Shown: piece by piece, positions 1 to 64,000 of the stretch
How the letters are laid out: each line of letters begins with the position of its first letter
How positions within the stretch are numbered: position 1 is the stretch's first letter
NCBI RefSeq assembly: GCF_000224145.3
Contig: NW_004190400.1
Span: 1 to 64,000 of the forward strand
Source: Ciona intestinalis
Lineage: Eukaryota > Chordata > Ascidiacea > Phlebobranchia > Cionidae
Length of the DNA: 64,000 nt
Direction of reading: 5' to 3'
Translations under genes and position numbers: made by a program
Notes under the pieces: generated by a model
Database searches by the model: none
Told to the model about the DNA's origin: nothing
What the model saw: only the letters and a program-made list of their open reading frames with translations

Positions 1-314
1 CAAGAGATTTCATGTGGGCCATCAAATGGAAATATATTAACTTTCTTGAACTGCCGGCGTCTATTGACGAAGCTCTCCCTCATGCCAAACAAGAAATGTA
101 CCCAAACGTTCGTACATTTTTAAAGATTTTTCTAACTATACCTTGCACGACTGCGTCAGTGGAGAGAAGCTTTTCTGATTTAAAAAGAGTTAAAACATAT
201 TTGCGAAATAGTTGTGGTGCTCAGAGATTGACTGGGATTGCAATGATGGCTTTGCACAGAGAAGTGAAGGTATACTACAAAGAAGTGGTTGAGAAATTTC
301 TTGACTTCTTGTAG
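1..314 (+). mobile_element. hAT-family transposase, C-terminal remnant
   Basis: The frame is open to the left edge and ends at TAG 312-314. It contains TTASVERSFSDLKRVKTYLR and LTGIAMMALHREV, the hAT dimerisation domain pattern (xSVERSFSxLKRIKxxLR...RLxGxAxM). This resembles the long hAT-like transposases with TTF/MYM zinc fingers. It runs opposite to the SLMAP exon and lies in its first intron. Whether it is part of a full element depends on the sequence to the left. Confidence 0.85.
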
Positions 315-1714
315 ATGCTCCACGTAGATAGGCACAAATGTAACCAGAGTGTGTTATGAGGACAACTTTATTTATTTTGTGTTTTTTTTCATTCAGTTAA
401 TACCTTTTGAACAAAGGTTCATCGTTGTGTTACGGTTTGCGTTAGGTTTAATTTTCGTTGGACGATTAATACAAGTTTGTTGACTAAATGACAGTGTGTT
501 ATTTTTCAGTGTGGCATATGCGTCTCGAGCGCGAAACGAGGACGAAAAACCCCTTTCGTACGCGATGTGTGCGCTGCTCGTAAACCGCCCGTTAACGTGT
601 TTTACCTCGTTCGTGTAAAAAAAAATCGCGCTTCGCGTAAACCGACGTTCAATCTAATTAGTCACAAATCTTACAGTGGGTCGGCATGCCGACGAAACAG
701 CCCTGGTAGATGCGTACTGCTTATGACAATTTTTGTTTTACAAATTGCTAAAATCGTGTTAAAAATACTAAATTTGCACAGTAGTGTATTAGATTTTTAC
801 CTATATTTTAACGAACTTTCTTCTGCTGTCCCAGTGACAGTGTTTTTTTTGTATAAGCCAACAATTCCTTGTGGTGATCGCAGCGCACAAAATTAAATAA
901 ACAAGTGTCAATCTAGTTTCGTCTTTTCCCCCATCAAAGTCAGATTAACGCGACGATTTTAGCTTGCATCACACACAAATTGTCGATACCAAATATTCGG
1001 GCATTAAAAATGAATTTTTGTTTATAAAAACAGCTCTCCTGATATAAATACGGCCCAGTTTCATGTACCATACTTCCCAAACTGTGTTTGGTCAGCATTC
1101 AAATTATTAACAAAAGCTAGTTTAAAAAACTGTAAAACTAATCGGCGATCACCGACCGCAGTTTATGGCAACTGAGGCAACCAACACTTTCATTTCTACC
1201 GACAACTAACTTCCTTATTTGAAATTACCAGGAATTTAGTAACGGTTTTAGAATGCCTGTGTTTTGTAAGTAATCCCCGAACATACACAAAAATACTACT
1301 GGTTTAAATTGCTCACGTAATACGCATTCGTCACAATTCCTATTATTGGGCAAACAATTACCGTAAGTGTATTACGAAATAGCTAGTTGTGTTACGTCAC
1401 AATTGCGAATGTTTCTTGCCCCTATAAATGCCGGATTTATGATAAAATAAAGCTGTTTGTTACGTCAGAACTGCAGGCGACGAAGTAACTAATAGTCCGC
1501 TTCTAAAATATTGAGCGATATTACACTTGCAAGTTAAACGCTGTTACATTGCGATAAGTGTTCTTGTCGCGTAGAAGGTCTAACTATTGCGTTAAGATAC
1601 ATCCAAATTAAATTGTCTTTGCGTGTTTGCCGCACTCCCGCGCAATTGCAAAACTCTACGCCAATGTATATATTAATAAAAACAGTTTTATTTTTTCTAA
1701 ATAAAACATCTTAC
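315..1714. other. SLMAP intron 1 / hAT 3' flank
   Basis: No gene was recognised. A CpG-rich patch at about 520-740 stands out from the AT-rich surroundings and may be the subterminal part of the hAT element. An AATAAA lies at about 895-900 on the plus strand. Confidence 0.4.
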
Positions 1715-1903
1715 TTTTCCATTTTCATACCACAGCAATGCATGGTTTCTTGACAAGACCTTGCAATCAAACACGGCATTATTAGTTGCTGGTCTCGACC
1801 TTGCAACTGAACGTCCGATCTTAGTTGGTTCTTTAAGTGGAACTTGTCGGTCTTTAAATGGGTGAGAATTAGGACAACAACAAAAATGAGCTACTGCAGT
1901 CAT
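1715..1903 (-). CDS. SLMAP: First coding exon of SLMAP-like FHA-domain protein (partial gene)
   Basis: This gives 63 codons from the ATG at 1903 to a GTAAG donor after 1715, phase 0. The sequence has [37 protein letters not shown] and ends ENGK. It matches the start of the vertebrate sarcolemmal membrane-associated protein ([39 protein letters not shown]), including the exon end at GK. This is the first half of the FHA phosphothreonine-binding domain, with its GRS, SRNH motifs intact. SLMAP is a tail-anchored coiled-coil protein of the STRIPAK complex. Later exons lie beyond the left edge, on the other side of the hAT remnant. Confidence 0.88.
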
Positions 1904-3525
1904 TTCCTGTTATTGAATATTATCCACTTAAAATATTAAAATCTTAGAATAAACCAAATTGGAACATAAAAGCTATTACTATTAGACAAATAATACAATA
2001 ATTTTAGATGCTGGATATTAAAAGGGCATAGAAATGCACTATATATATATATATATATTTATAAATATTAATTAATAGAAATACACTACATCTACATACA
2101 TATAACATTAATTCATGACAAAATTGATTAAAATCGAGCAGTCCAAAAATACAAGTGGCGTATGTTATTTGGTGTACAAGAAATATTTCCTGTGTGTGCG
2201 TGTGTGTGTGTAATAAATTGTTACAAGGAGGAAGTACCTTTAAGGTAAAACAATAAAATGTCATATATTATATATATAGTGACACAACACTCTGTTAAAC
2301 GAAAGTAAGTGTATGACCTATTTATAGCATGGAAACCAAAACATGTATATCCCTAGTGTGTGTAGGCACCATATAAATAAGACTAAAATAAAATTATTAT
2401 AGAGAAAATTGGTTTTATCCTTGCCTGAAAATGTATGCGGTGGTCACAAATACACTGAACTCATTTATGCTTAAAGCTCAATATGGGTTATTTCAAATAA
2501 TGGTTAATTAAGTCTAGGAATGTGATCAAAATGAATTCAATGCCTGAATTAATTCAGAAAAATATAGAATAACTAATTACTAGTAACCACAGGTAAACTG
2601 TTGAAACATTGTACGTCTCTCGGACTCTGTAATAGTAATAGAAATGCATAATTCTCGGTGGGAAATTACAATTTGACTAACCCTGATGTGAGTTTAGTGT
2701 GTGGTTTCATTTGATTAAATTACTTTTGCATTATATACATAATGGACAATAATCTATATAACCGTTCAAGATAGGACCATATGGGGTTTCTTATAGAATA
2801 ACAGGTCTCAAGCGGTGGTGAATAACAAAAGTTTTTTGATTAAAAACACTATGCGTCGAATTAAAAACACTATGCGTGCGAACTCATTACACAGAAAATA
2901 ACCATAACAGTTCAACAAACTATAGCCTATCATGCAGTATTGAAACAATTTTGGTACAATATATCTCAGGTTAGCCACTTAAGCCACATATGTTTTAATG
3001 TTTAGAGGTTATGACATTTACATGTATTCCCAAATGTACTAATTAATGTAGCCTCAAATTGATCTTAGTTTACGAGAGTTTAGTTACAGAATTATATTTA
3101 TTTTTTCTTAACAGATTTTGAGTTAAAACATGCAATTCACACTTCATTTCATTGGGGGCCAAATCGTAATATATAAGAGAAAAAACGTAAAAAATGTCAT
3201 CGAGATTATCAACCCCTTATCCATCTCGTAGTTTCAATATAAAAGAAACATTAAAAAACGCAAAACAAACCAACAAATACAAAAAAAACTATTATTCGAT
3301 TTACTATTAGTTAAAAAAACCTTTAAACTGTAGAACAAATACATATCCGCCAGATGGCATTTTCTCTTTGGAAAACATTTAGGGGTGCTTATAACAAAAT
3401 ATTTTTCTGAAAAATTTTCGCCACTAATCACTTGAGTAAAACAAAATAAGACAGTAAAAAGACCTTACAATTTTATCATTTCTTTTCAACTTAATTTCAA
3501 ATTCAGAATCGGGTTTCAAAAGTTA
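1904..3525. other. Intergenic region between SLMAP start and dynein 3' end
   Basis: AT-rich, no convincing exon. It should contain the SLMAP promoter and 5' leader. It holds a TA run at 2040-2057, a TG microsatellite at about 2191-2211 and a short tandem duplication around 2840-2880 (AAAACACTATGCGT twice). Confidence 0.5.
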
Positions 3526-4376
3526 TATAGTAGAGTGGGGAAAAATGGGACGCCTTTTCGTTCTAATTTTCCGTCCAATTTAGTAGTAACCTAAGAACAT
3601 TCAAAGAATTAAATAACTGTAACTCCACGACTCCCATAGACCGTTGTCAATTGTTTAAAACACGATCATGATATTTGGATAAAATGTGTTGAAGGTTCGA
3701 CCTTAGACTATACCTCTATCAGAAGAACAACGTCTAGCTAGTTATCTACTTGTAAGCCGCTACCAAAAACTTGGCGAATATATTTTAAAATATCTTTAAC
3801 ACGCGATGCCTTTATTAACGGACTAAGGTCTTCCAATAACGAACAGCATGTTTTAGAGTTTAAAAATTTTGAGCTTGGTTTAGCCCGGCTAAACAAATTA
3901 GAAAAAAAATCACCGCCGAATAAGCCCGCGCGACGCCGCAAGAAGGCGACAAAGAACGGTCGCCGACTTGCCGCATCAGATCGCGCGTCATAAGGGAAAT
4001 CTGCAGCATCTACGATCCCTGGTAGAATGCCACACCATTCTAATACTACGAAGGTTCCAAAACAGCACTCGACCGTAAACGTTCATTATTCAACCTCATC
4101 TTTTGAGCGTTAAATTGCAACAAAGATTTAATGTAATGCTAACCACATACCAATCCAATATAAGTGATCACACATCAATGTTTTTGCTATATTTATTATC
4201 TACAAGAATAAAATATACATCTGTTTATAGGTTTACAATTTTAACTAGTGCAAATTAGGTACTACTTGATAAACACTTTACAAAAGAGAGAAAGGCCATT
4301 GTTAATTGTTTAATACATGATCAGAATACTTGGATATTATGTGCTAAAATTGTTCCATCTTCCCCACTCTATCATA
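3526..4376 (-). mobile_element. Family M element with a 590-base GC-rich insert
   Basis: It starts with TATAGTAGAGTGGGG and ends with CCCCACTCTATCATA, the family M terminal inverted repeats. The left 170 bases are almost a whole M element; the right 80 bases repeat its last part (AATTGTTTAAAACACGATC near 3654 and AATTGTTTAATACATGATC near 4303). Between them lies GC-richer unique sequence with a long minus-strand open frame. The element begins about 20 bases downstream of the dynein stop and includes a minus-strand AATAAA near 4192-4197 that could serve the dynein mRNA. Confidence 0.7.
3738..4082 (-). other. Unexplained open frame inside the M element
   Basis: This is a minus-strand frame open for about 115 codons, ending at TAG 3738-3740. 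It includes VVLEWCGILPGIVDAADFPY, then FFVAFLRRRAGLFGGDFF and SRVKDILKYIRQVFG. No ATG starts the frame, so it would need splicing or is a fragment. I do not recognise the family. GC content is clearly above its surroundings. It could be a captured host exon, a transposase fragment, or chance. Confidence 0.3.
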
Positions 4377-4396
4377 CATAAAGCTGCATTTGTTAA

Positions 4397-57737
<53,341 letters not shown>

Positions 57738-58233
57738 AATAATTTACCTACCATTCTAATCTCAAGATAAAACCATAATTAAAACATCCAATATCATAGG
57801 TTTTGCTGTCGTTGGCTAAATTAAGCTACCATAAAAACGTAAGCTCCTGTACCAGACGTTATACTTTCGCTCTGTTGTCTGGTTATGCTTCGCTGTTTCG
57901 GCGATTTTGTTGCTAATAGCTACCAGCCAACCGATACGCGCTTTATAACCGCGCACGTTCAGTCAATAACCAAGGCTGTTATTTTAAACACACCATAGAA
58001 CATATATAACCCGCTATTGTTGAACAGAACAACCGACTTTGTTCTGCAACAATTGACTTTGTTTCCTAACACAACATGAAATATAATAAAATTTGAAAAT
58101 ATTGTTGTCATACGGCAACGCTCGTTTACTTTGGCGCAGAACAAATTTAAATATCCTTATCATTGTTACGTAGTTCGCTAAGTTACGAAACGAAAAGTTA
58201 AGGAATATTATGACAAATTATGTTTTAACACAA

Positions 58234-58421
58234 AGTTAGGGTGGGGTAATATGGGACATTTTCATTCTCTTTTCCCGACCCATGATAGTACCTAAAGAAT
58301 ATGTACAGAATTATATAACCGTATTCAGCGACTCTAAAAGAACTGTGTTAATTATTAAAAGCATGATTAGGAAATATAGGATTTAGGTTCTAACAGTATC
58401 CCATCTTACCCCACATTACTT
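58234..58421. mobile_element. Family M MITE
   Basis: GTTAGGGTGGGGTAATATGG to CCATCTTACCCCACATTACT; between exons 1A and 1C. Confidence 0.7.
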
Positions 58422-58680
58422 TAAAAACCTCGTTTATATTTAGATTCTAGTTACCGGTACACCCTCTCACCATAACTGGTCCACAATATTTCTTATTTAT
58501 CAAATTAATATCCCCTAACTTATAGTAGGCTGGTTGAGACGACAAATAATTTAAAGTTACCAAAATTCCTTAATACCGAAATTTCGAACTATTAAAGCGA
58601 CGAAAACTGTTGATTTATCGATGTAACTTTGGATACTAATTGTAAAACTGACCTGTCTGTAATACTGTTAACTCACTTAC

Positions 58681-59352
58681 CACACTAGATATGAACATGT
58701 TTGCTACATGTCGCGCTTTTAAATGATCTGGTAAGTGTTGGCCCAATAAAACTTGCCGCACGGTGGAGCTCAAGCGTCGTCCCAATTCCATACGATCGCT
58801 TTCTGGTTGGTCAGTGAATAAATTCTCGATAGCGGCGCTAGAGCTACGCCGTTTCAACTCGGTATGTTGGGTTGTTGATTGTTTTGGCGTCTTAAGATCT
58901 CCAACCGCTGAATGAACCGAGCTTTTCGAACTTGATACTTTATGCTGTGGTATATTTGGTGAATGCTCACGGCTGTGTACATCTACAGGTAACGAAACAG
59001 AAGTATCCGACTCGGCGCTGGAAACACGAGAACTTGATCTTAAAGAATTATGTGAGGATTGACGACTTCTTCTGCGTACCCCCATGTTGTCATCAGACCT
59101 ATCTTTCTCACCGTTGCTATGTTGTATCTCTGCAACACTAGCTTCTTTTAATCCGGCAGAACCTACTAACGTCACTACATTACCGCCACTCACAGATGTC
59201 CTTGGTGATTTTTTACCTTGCGAGCTTTCACCACTGACTTGTGAATTAACAGATGAGATGCGACTTTTTATATTCGGTAGAAAACTTGCTTCTTCGTCTT
59301 CAGACGACGAACTTGACGAGCTTGATGAACTTGATGAAGAAGTTCGAGACAT
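58681..59352 (-). CDS. Candidate alternative first exon 1A, serine-rich N-terminal extension
   Basis: This is an open exon of 224 residues from ATG 59352 to a GTAAGT donor right after 58681, phase 0. It begins with a long serine run followed by an acidic patch, then is basic and serine-rich (RRRSRQSSHNSLRSSSR, RRLSSTVRQVLL) and ends HVANMFISSV. Spliced to exon 2 it would give a dynein of 4844 aa. No acceptor AG lies directly before the ATG, so it looks like a first exon with its own promoter. Its many RxxS and RRxS sites suggest a phosphorylated, disordered tail extension. That it belongs to the dynein gene rests on strand, phase and position only. It could instead be the start of a separate transcript. 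Confidence 0.6.
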
Positions 59353-60473
59353 ATTTTAATATTAACCGAAACCTTATATGAAGTAATAAGTTTTAAAAAA
59401 CACACAGATACTCAATTCGAACAAATTCTTAATTCCGTCTAGAGTCTTGTCCTTGCAATAAGCTTAATGACTAACTATGCTGGTACATCCTATTCAGCGT
59501 TTCGTTGCTATGACTCTAGCTAGACATACATCGCCTTTTGTTCCACCATTGCTTGTTGTTTGCCAAGCATAGGCGGTGCCATTAAACCCGCATAACGTTG
59601 CTTAAACAACGAGCAGATCTCTCTCGTTTGTCATCGCGACCATCGTAAAATAAACCGCGAATACACAACGTTTGGTTTTATTGCTGTAACAAAAACTAGG
59701 CATAAGCTGGGAGATCAAACGCTATGGAGTTTAACACACGTCGACGAATTGCTGTCACTGCACTGATATAGGAAATATATTTAAATTTATTCTTCGAGTT
59801 AAGTAAATAAGCTGGAACAAAATAATACTTTCTGAGCAGGAGGTGTGGTGAGTAAAAATAAATTGTTAAAAAATCACCAATCACCGACTTATACAAATAT
59901 TTAAATGAAGACTAAATTGACTTTGCAAACAGTGTTCGTTCTTCAATCTAACCAAACCAGTTCCGTATTAACTATCAGAAACAGTTTCAAAGCAATCAAA
60001 AACAATACCTTTCAATAGGCTAACTATACGGTGATATAAATAAAACAGAATTTGAAATATATTTACCTGTGTCAGTGCCATGCTTCTGCTTTCATATAAC
60101 ATACTGATATATTCCTATTTGGTATATTCTGCATAACAGCAGTATTCGCTTGTTAGCGCGACAACGCCTGGTATCGAGTGCACTTATATACACCAGTAAT
60201 ATATACTGAACAATAAACCCTAACTTTAAAGCCACTTAAGCGAACTCATTTTTCAAAAATATTAACTGTCCATTGTGTAGTTTATTCTACTTGTCCGAAA
60301 AAATGTTTTTTCTCGAAAACATTGGATTATGCTTGTGACGTCATAGATCAGAGGTGGAAAATTGAATTGTCATTGTTCGTAACAAAGCAATTCACTGTAG
60401 GGCGCATTTTAACTGGTCAACCGTTTAATAAGGTTAACCTAGTTCATACATGACGTCAATAAAAATAACCAAC
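59353..60473. other. Region between exons 1A and 1B
   Basis: No repeat of the four families. Upstream of 1A it would contain that exon's promoter. Nothing else recognised. Confidence 0.4.
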
Positions 60474-60650
60474 CTGAATTTCTTTGATTTGTTCAGATTG
60501 TATAGCCGTCATTCTGGTTCGTGTACCACGTGACTGACATCCCGATAACCTGCTGGCTGATGGTGTGGATAGTGAAATCCTCCTTGGGGGTGGAGATCCT
60601 ACAGGTATCTCAACCGGCAGATCTCGCTTTGGACCAAAGAGCGGATTCAT
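60474..60650 (-). CDS. Candidate alternative first exon 1B
   Basis: This is a 59-codon exon from ATG 60650, starting MNPLFGPKRDLPVEI, with a proline/serine/arginine-rich middle (GSPPPRRISLSTPSAS), ending SEQIKEIQ before a GT donor at 60473-60472, phase 0. Spliced to exon 2 it would read ...KEIQ-QKMKEEKE and continue the predicted helix. The resulting protein would be 4679 aa. I do not recognise the sequence. It lies between the coiled-coil gene (3' end 61517) and exon 1A on the same strand, so a dynein start or a small separate transcript are both possible. Confidence 0.5.
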
Positions 60651-61516
60651 TGTGTTTCAGAATGCCGTGATTTAACAGTTAATTACATTTTCGCTTAACA
60701 GATCACTATTACATTTGTCATTACTGCATATAAAGTTGGTAACTCACACATTTCTTCACACAGTTGCCGTGTATAGCCTACCTGAATTTATATCCCACCT
60801 AGCTAAGTAAAACCTAAACCTACAGCAAAAGTAACCGAACTTCCACGAATCAAAACTTGTGTGGCTCTCAAATTTAAAGTGGTAGCTTATCAAAACAATA
60901 CGCTACATGAAAATGGCCTTATTTTGATACGAATCGATTAAGAAAACATGAAATTAAAGTCCTGTTGTTAAAAGTTAATGTTATGTTAAGCTAGAATCGA
61001 CGTTTCCAACAAACTTCGAATGTCAAGTCGTCTGCGAATCTAATCTGATAAAATGCTGACACAGTTCCTATGAGCTTATATTAGTTCACAAAGCATTTGA
61101 CTGAATAAACGTCTTGAATACTCATCGTGCCAGCTTACTAGTTACCATGTATGTTATTTGCACGTTGTTATTTTTTATGCATGGCCGATAATTTGGACAA
61201 CCCATTAGTGACCACTGGCGCAATTGCCGTTAGGTGTCAACTTTGCTAATTAAAACGATGCAAGCTATTATTTTATGTCTGAAACAATAAAAAGCACATT
61301 GAACCAAAATAACACTTGACCACCGAAATATAACATAAAATAAATAAGCAGAAACATATAATATATATATATATACTTTAAAAGAAGTGAATAAAGAAAT
61401 TTGTGGCGAGGCAAGCATTATATCATAAAAATAAAACTTTGTTAAGGCACTTCCAGGTTAAAGGAGGTGTATTGTTACTTAGTGTTGAAATATGATCCAT
61501 TATGAGTATTCGTAAT
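60651..61516. other. Between dynein exon 1B and the coiled-coil gene's stop
   Basis: Holds a family S fragment (61110-61240, antisense, CATCGTGCCAGCTTACTAGT) and an AT run near 61361-61373. It should include the upstream gene's 3' UTR. Confidence 0.5.
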
Positions 61517-63678
61517 CTAGTTTTCAACTGCTGCAATTAAGTCATCGCACATTTTTGTAAGTTCTTCTTTTTTCTGACGAGTTTCCTTTAGTTCAACTTC
61601 CAGTCCTTCAACTTCTAATTTTTCTTTTTTAAGATTTGACTCGACTGCTAATATCTCACGATCTTCCATTGCCATCATATCACTTGTCTCTTTTGTAAAT
61701 CTTCATGTAAATAAATGTGATCAGCGATGCAGTTATATTTTAAAATTTAATTAATTATTGCAAGGTTTTCCACCCTGAATTACACAAACCTAATAACATT
61801 TTTTCTAAAAAAGCTGTATCGTTGTTTCAATGTGGTACCTTTAGATCACATTTGAGCATTTCTATCAAAACACAACTTTTCGTTGGTATGCCCCTTTAAC
61901 AACCAATTGTTAATTATTTATAACTATGTATTATTATTCCACGCTTGATAGGTGGAATGTTAGTTCAATATAAGATTGGAATAAAAGTAAAGAAAGACTA
62001 ATTGACTTAAATAAATGTAAGAAGCTTCCATTTTAACACATATCTAAATTTTCCTATTCAAAACTGTGCAGCAAACAATTAGTCACGCAGTAAAGCGATC
62101 TAAATATTTAAGTCTTTCCATAATCCAGTCATTTTTTTTATAAAACAGTTGAACATTGTATAAAAGGAAGTAAAATAAAAAAAATAAAATCACATCATGC
62201 TTATGTCAGGTTGGCACTGAAAGTATAAAATATGATTATTTATTTACTTCAAATGTTCTTCTTTACTATTTCTTTCAACTCTGTTTCCTTCCTGAAGATC
62301 TTGAGCAAATATTTGAAGATATTTATCAAGTTCGCTTCGAAGCAAGTTCTCTACCTATTATACAAAATCTGAGGTCGATTTAAAATCGCATTTCCCAACC
62401 TTTACAGTTGGTAACCTTTAGGCTCATATAATTTAAGCTTTAGCTACTAATTTTCAGCTCTCTTATTTTGTTGACCTTAAACTCGTGACCTTTAAAATGT
62501 TTTTATTAGTTATCTTTAGGACACCTGCATAATATTATACATAAAAACAAAGTTACCCAAAAGTTTTGTAATCCGAACATTTATAATGCATGGAAAACGG
62601 TGTAGTTCGATGCAAAATTTTGTGAAAATAATTTTATGGTAAGATATTAAATGACTAAGACACACTTGGATTCCTGGATCTGTTTGCAAGTGCTTGATGT
62701 TTTATAAAAGGAAATTTTGATTTACTTCACCTGCATCTTGTTAGTCAGAACGGAAAGAAGATTTTTCACTTTTTTTCGATAATTTTCCAAAACTTCATTT
62801 GAAGAAATACAATCACTTGTATTCTCATGAACCAATTGTTTATGTGCATTCAAATCTAACTGAACATTTTCCCAAACCTCTTTTGCTTCACTTTCACATT
62901 CTTTAATGAATCTCCTAAAATATTAAAACATATTTATTTTTAAATTTTACTTTAATTTTAGTTAATGCACAAAAACTTCAGAAATCTAAAAAAAACCTTT
63001 ATCAAACATTAGCGTTTTTTTAAAGGGGTCAAAACCGCAATCCAGGGATTTCAGTAAAGAAAAAGTGTTACTAAATTTTGACCGTTTTTTTTTTCTGTTT
63101 CTAAACTACTAAAGAAAAACAATTTTTTGAGGGGATTTGGTATAAAAAATGCGTGTTCTTTTTTAATATATTTTTTTGTCAAAATATAGACTTAAATATA
63201 TATGTTTTATTTTTTTGATCAAACTCAAACTATTTGTATTCTTATGCTGTTTACTTAGTGGTATTTGTAATTGCATAAACTTACATAAGTTGATCAACAT
63301 TGGAATGACTTGGTTGATCATCAAGTTCTTTATTAAGTTGTTTTAACTCTTCTTCCTTCTTAACTACCTCAAGTTCTCGCTCTCTCCTCTTATTTTTAAT
63401 CTCTTCTTCCATTTCCAGATTCCTTTCATCATACCCACCCTACACAACAGTTTTACCTCATTATAAATTCACACAGTTAAAAAGAACAATTAAAGGTCAA
63501 AATGCTTTACTAAAGAGCAGTTAACTTATACAGTGTGTTTTGACACTTAATATCATACTTCCAATGAACTTAAATATTTTGCCCAAAGCCATGCATTAGA
63601 ACAACAATGATTATTACATGTAGATGTAGTAGTTGAAAAATAAATATAATTAAATGACAAACCACTATGTTTAAATTA

Positions 63679-63723
<45 letters not shown>

Positions 63724-63900
63724 GATTAATATTATTTCATGTATATATGTTTATATATATATATCTACATACACATAAAACATTATTAACATGGCTAAAA
63801 TTAATTATCACACTGGCGTTTCTGATTTGTTATTTGGGTCACCTTTATTAGGGTAACAAACAATTGGGACAGTAGATTTTCATTATGCTTATCCGCAAGT
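61517..63900 (-). CDS. C-terminal exons of a coiled-coil protein, TACC-like end
   Basis: Five linked exons: 63843-63900, 63285-63439, 62731-62914, 62248-62354 and 61517-61700, stop TAG at 61517-61519. All phases fit and give about 228 residues. The protein is strongly charged and helical (EEIKNKRRERELEVVKKEEE, SELDKYLQIFAQDLQ). Its end, NLKKEKLEVEGLEVELK then EELTKMCDDLIAAVEN, aligns without gaps to the TACC-domain C-terminus (human TACC ends near LTKICDELI or LTRICDDLI). TACC proteins bind centrosomes and microtubule plus ends. The upstream exons are not clearly TACC, so another coiled-coil family cannot be excluded. The 5' part lies beyond the right edge. Confidence 0.7.
61790..61905. mobile_element. 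Family P MITE, right end
   Basis: Ends TTTTCGTTGGTATGCCCCT followed by TTAA; the left end is lost. In the last intron of the coiled-coil gene. Confidence 0.6.
63681..63765. repeat. AT dinucleotide microsatellite
   Basis: A pure run of TA units over about 35 bases near 63683-63716, followed by shorter runs to 63765. Confidence 0.85.
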
Positions 63901-64000
63901 CTGCAAAAATTTATATCAACAAAATATAATTAACCTACCACATATAAAGTTGTATGTGTTGGTTTATGTGAAGGTATCATGATTGAGGATCTCCCATCAA

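Noticed and set aside
567..896. Plus-strand 109-codon frame after the hAT end
   Set aside because: No recognisable domain, low-quality composition; likely chance in the CpG-rich patch.
59084..59359. Plus-strand 91-codon frame rich in Leu/Asp/Glu
   Set aside because: Antisense shadow of the serine-codon run in exon 1A.
63930..64000. A further upstream exon of the coiled-coil gene at the right edge
   Set aside because: An open minus frame exists (GRSSIMIPSHKPTHTT), but no donor gives the phase needed by the next exon at 63900, so it is not supported.

Overview
The window is animal nuclear DNA: AT-rich, densely intronic, and full of short interspersed repeats. The proteins, the small introns and the repeat families point to a tunicate, most likely a Ciona species; the species is an inference. 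All recognised host genes are on the minus strand.

Layout, read 5' to 3' along the minus strand. (1) 64000-61517: the last five exons of a coiled-coil protein whose C-terminus looks like a TACC domain; its 5' part lies beyond the right edge. (2) 60650-4397: one complete gene for an axonemal outer-arm dynein heavy chain of the DNAH5/DNAH8 (gamma) class. I could chain 86 coding exons with consistent splice phases from an ATG at 57737 to a stop at 4397. They sum to 13944 nt, or 4647 residues. Two more ATG exons upstream (58681-59352 and 60474-60650) end in the same phase and look like alternative first exons. (3) 1903-1715: the first coding exon of an SLMAP-like FHA-domain protein; the rest lies beyond the left edge. 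On the plus strand, 1-314 is the C-terminal end of a hAT transposase, located in the SLMAP first intron.

The dynein protein runs in the order N-terminal tail (exons 1-22), linker (about 23-36), AAA1 (37-40), AAA2 (41-47), AAA3 (48-55), AAA4 (56-61), stalk with microtubule-binding domain (62-68), AAA5 (69-74), AAA6 (75-81) and C-terminal domain (82-86). All four expected P-loops (AAA1-AAA4) are present and no frameshift or stop was met, so the gene looks functional. It would drive ciliary or sperm-flagellar outer-arm motility.

Introns are loaded with four repeat families, named here for this window only. Family S is a tRNA-headed SINE with CATT-type tails. Family M is a TA-flanked MITE with TIR TATAGTAGGGTGGGG. 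Family T is a non-LTR-like element ending in AAATAAAGTTATTATT. Family P is a TTAA-flanked MITE with TIR AGGGRCATACCAACG. The most notable observations are the three candidate first exons, a GC-AG intron, a serine-rich tail exon, family T tails lying against splice sites, an M element carrying a GC-rich open frame just after the dynein stop codon, and a SINE nested in a MITE with a target-site duplication. A 50-base run of N sits inside an S element at 37760-37809.
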